DNA of 5,631 nt from Firmicutes bacterium UBA7709 (lineage in GTDB: Bacteria > Bacillota_A > Clostridia > Peptostreptococcales > Anaerovoracaceae): assembly GCA_002482405.1 (NCBI GenBank), contig DLFX01000349.1, positions 5,366 through 10,996 of the forward strand, in the 5' to 3' direction. Both the position numbers and the translations under genes were made by a program. A model generated the notes under the pieces. The model worked only from the letters and a program-made list of their open reading frames with translations, did no database searches and was not told where the DNA came from. Shown here one piece after another: positions 1 through 5,631 of this stretch (within the stretch, counting starts at the first letter, position 1; each line of letters begins with the position of its first letter).

Positions 1-29
1 CCTTCTGACCCTGGCAGGCGCTCCGGCCC

Positions 30-3000
30 CTATCTGAAATAACTCACGCCTGCCTCAAATATCTTTTGATCGTTATTCCCTGGGACATTCCTGTACAGGT
101 TCCTTCCGATCCTCTCGGAATGCGCCATCTTGCCGAAAACTCTCCCGTCGGCCGAGGTGATCCCCTCGACTGCAAGGACGGATTCGTTAGGATTGTACGC
201 GGTCTCCATGCTCGGCTTCCCGTCAAGATCCACATACTGGGTCGCAATCTGCCCGCTTTCGAGAAGCTGCCTGATGACGTCGTCCGTCGCGATAAACCGG
301 CCCTCTCCATGGGAGACGGGAACAGTGTGGATTTCCCCGACTTCCGTGTTTGCAAGCCACGGCGATTTCACCGAAGCGATTCGTGTCCGCACCAGACAGG
401 AGGCATGCCTGCCGATGCGGTTATAGGTCAAGGTCGGATTTTCCCCGCAGGGCTTGGTGATCGTTCCATAGGGTACAAGCCCCAGCTTGATGAGGGCCTG
501 AAATCCGTTGCAGACCCCCAGCATAAGTCCGTCTCTGTTGCCCAGCAGGTCTTCCACCGCTTCCCTGACTGCCGGATTCCGGAATACGGCGGTAATGAAC
601 TTCGCCGAACCGTCCGGTTCGTCTCCGCCGCTGAAGCCGCCCGGGATCATGATGATCTGGCTATTCTTGATCTTGGAAGCCATTTCATCGATGGATTCGA
701 TAAGCCCCGCCTGGGTCAGGTTTCTCAGGATTTGGATGTCCGCTTCCGCTCCTGCCCTTTCAAATGCGCGCTTTGAGTCCATCTCGCAGTTGGTGCCCGG
801 AAAGGCGGGGATGAATACCCTCGGCCTTGAGATCTTTACTGCCGGTGCATGGATGGATCTTTCCGTATATGTAATTGCTTTCGGCGGTTCTTCCGTTTTC
901 TTCAGCGATTCCACCGCGGTACCCGCCCCTGCCTTTCGCCTGGTCGGGAACACGCCTTCCAGCGGTTCGGTCCATTTTTTTGTGATTTCGTCCAGAGGGA
1001 TTTCGATTCCTTCCGACCGGATGGTCAGTTTCTGATGGTCCGTGGTTTTGCCGATCTGCTTATATTGGCATCCGGCCAGCAGTTCCTCAATATTTTCCCC
1101 TTCCGGGATTTCAAGGATCAGCGCGCCGTAATCAGAGCTCCTCAGCTCTTTTTCCGAAATATTGACGAGATCGGCTCCGATTTTATTTCCCACAGCCATC
1201 CTGACCAGAGAAATAAAGGCGCCCCCGTTTCCCACGGTGTTTGCCGACAGGATCTTTCCTGCCAGCACAAGCTCCCGCACCCGTTTCATATTAGCCTTAT
1301 ATTGTTTAAAGTCGATGATCTGGTTTTCATCCCGGCTCGCGGTCAGATATGCCAAAGCGCTGTTTTCCCGCTTCAATTCGGCGGAAATCACATGGTTCGC
1401 GTCTGCAAGGGCGACGGCGAAGGAGACGAGAGTAGGCGGCACGTTCCGGTCCATGAATGAACCCGACATGCTGTCCTTGCCCCCGATAGCCGGTATTCCA
1501 AGCTCCGCCTGGGCTTTGAGCGCGCCCAGCAGGGCGGTAAAGGGTTTGGCCCATTTTTCCGGGTCCGCTCCCAACCGTTCAAAGTACTCCTGAAAGGTCA
1601 GCCTCACGCCGGTGTAGTCGCCGCCCATGGCCGCGATTTTCGTAACCGAGTCTACCACCGCGTAAAGGGCCCCGTGGAACGGGCTGACAGTGGAAAGCTT
1701 CGGATCGAAACCGTAGGCCATCAGAGTTGCAGTATCCGTATAACCATCGGTAACCGGCAGCTTTGCCGCCATTCCGGCGGCGGGAGTGAGCTGATATTTT
1801 CCTCCTAAAGGCATAAGGACGGTGCCCGCTCCGATGGTGCTGTCGAACATCTCGATGAGCCCCTTCTGGCTGCAGCTGTTCAAATCACCCAGAGAGTCTT
1901 TCAAGCCGCTCTTCAAATCCCTCGAAGCGGCTCCGACTTCTATATTTTCAAAAATATCGTTATTCGGAATGGCGATATCGATCTCCTGCTTCACCCCGTT
2001 TGAGTTGAGGAAATCCCTGCTCAGATCCAGGATGCAGCCGCCTCTCCAGTACATGCGGAACCGGTTCGTATCCGTAACCCTGGCGACTATGGTGGCCTCC
2101 AGGTTTTCCTCCTCCGCATATTTTATAAACTGTTTGGCGTCCTCTTCTGAAATCACCGCCGCCATTCTCTCCTGAGATTCGGAGATGGCCAGCTCCGTTC
2201 CATCCAGCCCCTCATATTTTTTAGGCACAAGGTCCAGATTGACGTCGATCCCGTCCGCCAACTCTCCGATAGCCACGGAGACTCCTCCTGCGCCGAAATC
2301 ATTGCAGCGCTTGATCAGCTTTGCCGCTTCTTCCCTGCGGAACAGCCTCTGAATGTTTCGTTCCACCGGCGGATTTCCCTTCTGGACTTCCGCGCCGCAG
2401 GTCAGAATGGACTCCAGGGTATGTCCCTTGGAGGAGCCTGTAGCGCCGCCGCATCCGTCCCTTCCGGTCCTGCCGCCGATGAGGATGATAAGATCTCCCT
2501 TCACCGGCCTTTCCCTGCGAACCCGGGACGCGGGGGCCGCGCCGATGACCGCGCCGATTTCCATTCTCTTTGCCACATAACCTTCGTCATATATTTCAGC
2601 CACCTGTCCGGTGGACAGTCCGATCTGATTTCCATAGGAGCTGTAGCCTTTGGCCGCGCCTCTTGTGATGATCCTCTGGGGCAGCTTCCCCGGCAGCGTC
2701 TCGTCCAGGCTCGTTCTGGGATCGCCGCTTCCGGTAACCCGCATCGCCTGATAGACATAAGCTCTGCCGGACAGCGGGTCTCTGATGGCTCCCCCGAGAC
2801 AGGTCGCCGCTCCGCCGAAAGGTTCGATTTCCGTCGGATGGTTATGAGTCTCATTTTTAAACATCACAAGCCAGTCTTCCTCTTTGCCGTCCACCGTCGC
2901 TTTCACCTTGATGCTGCAGGCGTTGATCTCCTCCGACTCATCCAGGTCCTCAAGAAGTCCCTTTTTCTTCAGGTATTTAGCCCCTATGACCGCCATATCC

Positions 3001-3818
3001 ATCAGGCTCATGTCCTTCTCGCGGACGCCATAGACCTCTTCCCTCATCTTCAGGTACTCCCGGAACGCCTTTCCGATCAGTTCCCCATAATCTCCCTCTC
3101 CAAAGGAGACGGAGTTGATTTTTGTTAAAAATGTCGTATGTCTGCAATGGTCCGACCAATAGGTGTCGATCACCTTTAATTCCGTCATAGTCGGGTCCCG
3201 CTTCTCGTTCCGGGCAAAATATTCCCTGACAAATTTCAGATCGCCGCTGCTCATGGCAAACCCCATTCCGCGCCCGTATTCCTCGATTTCCGCGTCGGAC
3301 ATCCGGGTAAACCCTTCCACCGTCTTTACGTCCTCCGGGGCCGCGGTACGGAGCTCCAGTCTGTCCGGTTTTTCCAGGGCCGCTTCATGGGAATCCACAG
3401 GATTGACGCAATAGCTTTTAATGGCGGCGAGCTCTTCCCCGGAAAGGCTTCCGGTCAAAACCACCAGCCGCGCAAACCGGACATCCGCCTCAGAATCAAC
3501 ATTCATCAGCTTGATGCACTGGGCGGCCGAATCCGCTCTCTGATCATACTGTCCCGGCAGATATTCGACGGCAAAAAAATGAGAGCCCTCATCGATAGGA
3601 AACGCTTCATCATAAGCCCTATCGATTGCAGGCTCTGCAAACACCGTATACTTCGCGGCTTCATATGTAGCGCCGTCGATCCCCTCGACATCATACCGGT
3701 TGATCACGCGCAGACCGGTTAAACCCTGAAGATGCAGATTTTCCTTCAGATCTTCAAAAAGCCCCTGGGCCTCGATATCAAACCCTTTTTGTTTTTCTAC
3801 ATAGATGCGGCGTACCAT
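30..3818 (-). CDS. purL: Phosphoribosylformylglycinamidine synthase (FGAM synthase), single-chain form
   Basis: Catalyses the fourth step of de novo purine synthesis in the cytoplasm: FGAR + ATP + glutamine to FGAM + ADP + phosphate + glutamate. From the chosen start the protein has 1262 residues, typical of the long one-chain form found in many Firmicutes, in which PurS-, PurL- and PurQ-like parts are fused. In order: an N-terminal PurS-like region (about 1-150); the linker motif WSDHCRH (221-227); the first ATP-grasp-unrelated AIRS-type half with FKNETHNHP (320-328), GGRTGRDGCGG (448-458) and CNDFGAGG (505-512); a second AIRS-type half with GGKDSM (779-784); and a C-terminal glutaminase domain with FPGTNC (ending at C1011), nucleophile C1103 in LGVCNGF, and H1233/E1235 in HSER completing the triad. 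No frameshift or missing key residue is seen. Start: the ATG at 3818 gives MVRRIYVEK, which as I recall matches the usual family N-terminus, and has GGGGG six bases upstream; an in-frame ATG at 3836 would add six residues but is poorly placed for a ribosome site. Stop is TAG. It is preceded by its own promoter region and by the terminator of the dipeptidase gene, so it is probably not co-transcribed with that gene. Confidence 0.97.
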   Translation of the reverse strand: MVRRIYVEKQKGFDIEAQGLFEDLKENLHLQGLTGLRVINRYDVEGIDGATYEAAKYTVFAEPAIDRAYDEAFPIDEGSHFFAVEYLPGQYDQRADSAAQCIKLMNVDSEADVRFARLVVLTGSLSGEELAAIKSYCVNPVDSHEAALEKPDRLELRTAAPEDVKTVEGFTRMSDAEIEEYGRGMGFAMSSGDLKFVREYFARNEKRDPTMTELKVIDTYWSDHCRHTTFLTKINSVSFGEGDYGELIGKAFREYLKMREEVYGVREKDMSLMDMAVIGAKYLKKKGLLEDLDESEEINACSIKVKATVDGKEEDWLVMFKNETHNHPTEIEPFGGAATCLGGAIRDPLSGRAYVYQAMRVTGSGDPRTSLDETLPGKLPQRIITRGAAKGYSSYGNQIGLSTGQVAEIYDEGYVAKRMEIGAVIGAAPASRVRRERPVKGDLIILIGGRTGRDGCGGATGSSKGHTLESILTCGAEVQKGNPPVERNIQRLFRREEAAKLIKRCNDFGAGGVSVAIGELADGIDVNLDLVPKKYEGLDGTELAISESQERMAAVISEEDAKQFIKYAEEENLEATIVARVTDTNRFRMYWRGGCILDLSRDFLNSNGVKQEIDIAIPNNDIFENIEVGAASRDLKSGLKDSLGDLNSCSQKGLIEMFDSTIGAGTVLMPLGGKYQLTPAAGMAAKLPVTDGYTDTATLMAYGFDPKLSTVSPFHGALYAVVDSVTKIAAMGGDYTGVRLTFQEYFERLGADPEKWAKPFTALLGALKAQAELGIPAIGGKDSMSGSFMDRNVPPTLVSFAVALADANHVISAELKRENSALAYLTASRDENQIIDFKQYKANMKRVRELVLAGKILSANTVGNGGAFISLVRMAVGNKIGADLVNISEKELRSSDYGALILEIPEGENIEELLAGCQYKQIGKTTDHQKLTIRSEGIEIPLDEITKKWTEPLEGVFPTRRKAGAGTAVESLKKTEEPPKAITYTERSIHAPAVKISRPRVFIPAFPGTNCEMDSKRAFERAGAEADIQILRNLTQAGLIESIDEMASKIKNSQIIMIPGGFSGGDEPDGSAKFITAVFRNPAVREAVEDLLGNRDGLMLGVCNGFQALIKLGLVPYGTITKPCGENPTLTYNRIGRHASCLVRTRIASVKSPWLANTEVGEIHTVPVSHGEGRFIATDDVIRQLLESGQIATQYVDLDGKPSMETAYNPNESVLAVEGITSADGRVFGKMAHSERIGRNLYRNVPGNNDQKIFEAGVSYFR

Positions 3819-3823
3819 GCTGT

Positions 3824-3829
3824 TCCCCC
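3824..3829 (-). promoter_or_regulatory. purL ribosome binding site that decides the start
   Basis: GGGGGA on the minus strand, with the G run ending six bases before the ATG at 3818. GGGGG can pair with the CCUCC of 16S rRNA with one G-U pair. The alternative in-frame ATG at 3836 has only AGGA (3853-3850) 13 bases away, too far for a normal ribosome site, so 3818 is preferred. Confidence 0.6.
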
Positions 3830-3864
3830 ATTTCATCCGGCATTTTGATTCCTGGTTTCATTTT

Positions 3865-3877
3865 TAATCCGAATAAT
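3865..3877 (+). promoter_or_regulatory. Second PurBox-like motif, opposite orientation
   Basis: The plus strand reads TAATCCGAATAAT, 11 of 13 against AWWWCCGAACWWT. It faces the minus-strand motif at 3897-3910, with 19 bases between the two boxes and 27 bases between their CGAA cores. Paired, inverted boxes about 16-17 bases apart are the arrangement described for PurR in Bacillus subtilis, so the geometry is close but not exact. Confidence 0.3.
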
Positions 3878-3896
3878 TGCCGTAATTATTTTATTT

Positions 3897-3910
3897 AATG
3901 TTCGTGTTTT
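3897..3910 (-). promoter_or_regulatory. PurBox-like motif downstream of the purL promoter
   Basis: The minus strand reads AAAACACGAACATT. Against the PurR box consensus known from Bacillus and Lactococcus (AWWWCCGAACWWT, recalled from memory), the 13-base stretch at 3909-3897 agrees at 11 of 13 positions, including the central CGAAC. It sits about 20-33 bases after the predicted transcription start, where a bound protein would hinder transcription. Whether this organism has PurR is unknown from the window. Confidence 0.4.
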
Positions 3911-3977
3911 CAAATGATTTTCTAATTATATATTTATACTATCAGCTATTTTTTTCTCTTTCAACATAAAACACGAA
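3901..3977. repeat. 10-bp inverted repeat bracketing the purL promoter
   Basis: TTCGTGTTTT at 3901-3910 and its exact complement AAAACACGAA at 3968-3977 are separated by 57 bases that contain the whole candidate -35/-10 pair. The right arm ends four bases upstream of the -35, the left arm lies in the early leader. Each arm contains the CGAA core of a PurBox-like motif. A repressor bound to both arms could clamp the promoter; an RNA stem is unlikely because the upstream arm would not be transcribed. Confidence 0.6.
3936..3964 (-). promoter_or_regulatory. Candidate sigma-A promoter of purL
   Basis: On the minus strand, TTGAAA (3964-3959, one mismatch to the -35 consensus) is followed after 17 bases by TAGTAT (3941-3936, four of six to the -10 consensus). 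The -10 hexamer is preceded by TGA, an extended -10 TGn element, which strengthens a weak hexamer. An overlapping TATAAA (3938-3933) would give a 20-base spacer and is less likely. Start of transcription would be near 3929, giving a leader of about 110 bases to the purL ATG at 3818. Confidence 0.55.
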
Positions 3978-4060
3978 TGTTTTATAATTATTTATCGTTT
4001 TGCATACCGAAAACTCTCTTTTCCCGAACATAGAGATAAAGCGGCCGGATGAATATACGG

Positions 4061-4104
4061 ATTTAAAGAAAAAAGTGGCTGCGCACCAATTAGTGCGCAG
4101 CCAC
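4061..4104 (-). terminator. Intrinsic terminator of the C69 dipeptidase gene
   Basis: Read on the minus strand, GTGGCTGCGCAC (4104-4093) is followed by a six-base loop TAATTG and the exact complement GTGCGCAGCCAC (4086-4075), a perfect 12-bp GC-rich stem. It is followed directly by TTTTTTCTTTAAAT (4074-4061). It begins 40 bases after the dipeptidase stop codon. The U-tract is only on the minus-strand side; read on the plus strand, the stem is followed by CTTGCC, so the terminator is directional and serves the dipeptidase transcript. It also separates that transcript from purL. Confidence 0.95.
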
Positions 4105-4143
4105 CTTGCCAGGCTTTTGATTATTGTTTATTAGTATCAGCGG

Positions 4144-5631
4144 TTATTTCAGGCCCTTTGCAAAGCTCAGGGGCACAAAGGCAGAACCGTTGAAGAGGCT
4201 CGGCGCCAGAGACATGGAGGCCTTGGCTTCCGCGGAAACGCCTGTTTTGACGGTATAATCCGCGCTGCCTACCGTGACGGTATATACGGTGTCACCCTTG
4301 GTCAGTGTGATGGGCTGATCTTTTCCGGCCCACTTCACCGTATAGCCCGCGTTGTCCGCCGCGTAACGCAGGGGAACGGATGCCTCAAAGGGAATAATCT
4401 CTTTGCTCGGACTGTGGCCGGTGACGTCCATGATATACGTGAGCTGGTCGTTGAACATCTGGTCGGACTGGTTCATCGCCTGCACTGCCATGTCGTCCGC
4501 CAGCTTGGTGGAATACGCCGCCGCGGCTTTGGGATCCTTTTTGTACAAATCGGCGATCTTCTTCCACTCCGTGTTGATCATCCGGTTGTACATGGCGTTT
4601 TCATAATAGCTCCAACAGTCTCTCGCTCCCTTTCCATAATAGGTCCGGTTCTGTTCGGAGAGGCCGTCGATTCTCTTAAACTTCCAGTAAGCTCCGCTTG
4701 GGTCATAGACAGAGCCGTCGACCTTGTAGGCCTTGTTGGTATCTGTGATGTTGTTCAGGGCCGGCAGGAACACGGAGTGCTCCGCGTTGCCCAGGCACAG
4801 CCATTGAATCGTGGAGATGGCCGCCGGGTAATCATCTCTGATCTGTGCGATATGGATGTCGGATGAGCGCTCTACACCGATGACGCGAAATGCGTCGTTG
4901 CCGGGGAGAGTAACGTCCAGAGGAGTGCCTTCATAGCGGAACCGTTCCACATTCATAACATCCAGAGCGGATACCTTTTTATCGGGCGTATAGAATAGAT
5001 CATAATATTTTTTGCCGTCATAGGTTCCTGCGGTGGATGGCGCCAGCAGATAGTGGCCGCCCCAGGTCCTCATGTTGGGATTGTCGTCCAGAGGCTCGCC
5101 GTAGGTGGCCGCCAGGCTGACCTTTCCGTCGACCTTAGTCGTCCAGCCGTTTTTATCGGCCAATGAGAACAGGTCTTTGGAGCACATGACATTTTCCGTA
5201 TCCGCAGGGTCCACATAGCCGATCATGTACTGGTTTCCAAATACGGCAACTTTATCAGAGGGCATCTTCTGGGCACACCACTGGTGGCCGCTGTAAATTT
5301 CAACGATCCACGCTTCCTTCTGATCGCCGATAAAGATGATATTACCCTCGGCGGAGCCATACTTTTCAACGATGGAGGCCAGAAGCTCAACGCCTTCCCT
5401 CGCCGTCTTGACAGAACAGTCCACCGCAGCAGGAAGGACCGCCTCGCGAAGCCCCGCGTCCACAAAAGGATCGACCTTCAGCACTTCTTCCTTGGGATAA
5501 GCGGAAACGGTGCCGATGACAGTCACGCCGTATTCGTTTACACAGGATGCAGGATAAGGACCGTCGTCGCCCTCAGCGTAATCCTGAAGGGTAGTATACT
5601 GGAAAGTAGTAGCCGGAAGGGGCAGAGAGAA
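4144..5631 (-). CDS. C69-family dipeptidase with C-terminal copper-amine-oxidase-like domain, 5' end cut by window edge
   Basis: Likely a cysteine (N-terminal nucleophile) dipeptidase of peptidase family C69 (PepD/U34 type), which releases dipeptides or cleaves short peptides. The frame is open to the right edge: 495 codons are visible and none is a stop before TAA at 4144-4146. The in-frame GTG at 5526 is therefore internal, not the start; the 35 codons before it continue the family pattern (FSLPLP..., then VNEYGV at fragment residues 31-36). Family-like blocks follow: GLREAVLPAAVDCSVKTARE, EKYGSAEGN, the EAWIVEIYSGHQW stretch, FGNQYMIGYVD, TWGGHYL, and DIHIAQIRDDYP followed by IQWLCLG. The last 85 residues or so (411-495) contain paired VPLRYAADNAGY and VPLSFAKGL segments around a TLTKGDTVYTVTVG strand region, the pattern of the copper amine oxidase N-terminal (stalk) domain common on clostridial exported proteins. 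The catalytic Cys and any signal peptide lie off the window, so secretion is inferred from the appended domain only. The gene ends 40 bases before a strong terminator. Substrate is unknown. Confidence 0.9.
   Translation of the reverse strand, partial: FSLPLPATTFQYTTLQDYAEGDDGPYPASCVNEYGVTVIGTVSAYPKEEVLKVDPFVDAGLREAVLPAAVDCSVKTAREGVELLASIVEKYGSAEGNIIFIGDQKEAWIVEIYSGHQWCAQKMPSDKVAVFGNQYMIGYVDPADTENVMCSKDLFSLADKNGWTTKVDGKVSLAATYGEPLDDNPNMRTWGGHYLLAPSTAGTYDGKKYYDLFYTPDKKVSALDVMNVERFRYEGTPLDVTLPGNDAFRVIGVERSSDIHIAQIRDDYPAAISTIQWLCLGNAEHSVFLPALNNITDTNKAYKVDGSVYDPSGAYWKFKRIDGLSEQNRTYYGKGARDCWSYYENAMYNRMINTEWKKIADLYKKDPKAAAAYSTKLADDMAVQAMNQSDQMFNDQLTYIMDVTGHSPSKEIIPFEASVPLRYAADNAGYTVKWAGKDQPITLTKGDTVYTVTVGSADYTVKTGVSAEAKASMSLAPSLFNGSAFVPLSFAKGLK

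Larger units (their letters stand above)
3837..4060 (-). promoter_or_regulatory. AT-rich purL control region and leader
   Basis: This stretch between the dipeptidase terminator and purL contains no convincing gene. It is far more AT-rich than either neighbour. It holds a candidate sigma-A promoter, a roughly 110-base untranslated leader if that promoter is right, five CGAA tetramers (four on plus: 3870, 3974, 4008, 4025; one on minus, seen as TTCG at 3901), a 10-bp inverted repeat around the promoter, and a small AT-only hairpin. I looked for a purine riboswitch core and did not find one. Direct control by a PurR-like protein is an inference. Confidence 0.75.

Noticed and set aside
1..29. AGAAGG at the extreme left edge (minus strand) as a ribosome site for a gene after purL
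   Set aside because: The sequence ends before any start codon could be seen, so a downstream gene cannot be supported.
66..776. Long plus-strand open frames opposite purL (also near 849-1460 and 2421-3128)
   Set aside because: They lie fully antisense to a strongly conserved purL, their products resemble no family I know, and long antisense frames are expected from the GC-rich third positions of purL.
3925..3930. Perfect TATAAT on the minus strand as the purL -10
   Set aside because: No acceptable -35 hexamer lies 16-18 bases upstream (only A-rich sequence), so the TTGAAA/TGA-TAGTAT pair was preferred, though this box could still contribute.
4009..4023. Small dyad GAAAA-CTCTC-TTTTC near the upstream CGAA motifs
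   Set aside because: Only a 5-bp, mostly A-T stem, upstream of the predicted transcription start; likely chance in AT-rich sequence.
3819..4060. Purine or ZTP riboswitch in the purL leader
   Set aside because: None of the conserved junction sequences or paired helices of these classes could be found by eye on the minus strand; the leader is nearly all A and T.
4075..4104. Hairpin as a bidirectional terminator or a mobile repeat
   Set aside because: Only the minus-strand side has a T tract, and no second copy of the stem sequence is present in the window, so a one-way terminator explains it.
4414..4866. Plus-strand open frame opposite the dipeptidase gene
   Set aside because: Antisense to conserved C69 blocks, with no family resemblance; a shadow frame.

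Overview
The window looks like a piece of a Firmicutes chromosome, most likely from the class Clostridia. Three things point there: a long single-chain PurL of the Firmicutes type, a secreted-type C69 dipeptidase carrying a copper-amine-oxidase-like C-terminal domain, and a GC-moderate coding sequence broken by a strongly AT-rich gap holding a U-tailed intrinsic terminator. The genus cannot be fixed from this sequence alone.

Both genes lie on the minus strand, so transcription runs from right to left. At the right is a C69-family dipeptidase (4144-5631) whose 5' end, including the expected catalytic cysteine, lies beyond the window edge. It ends in a perfect 12-bp hairpin followed by a T-rich run, a textbook terminator at 4061-4104. 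Next comes an AT-rich intergenic stretch (about 3837-4060) with a plausible sigma-A promoter, several CGAA-centred motifs resembling PurR boxes, and a 10-bp inverted repeat that brackets the promoter. Then comes purL (30-3818), complete and apparently intact, which fills most of the window. Only 29 bases follow its stop codon, so what lies downstream is unknown.

The two genes appear to be separate transcription units with unrelated jobs: extracytoplasmic or peptide-scavenging hydrolysis for the dipeptidase, and the fourth step of de novo IMP synthesis for PurL. purL here is not inside a run of pur genes on its upstream side and has its own promoter region. I saw no new multi-gene system. The parts most worth a second look are the purL control region and the domain layout of the dipeptidase.
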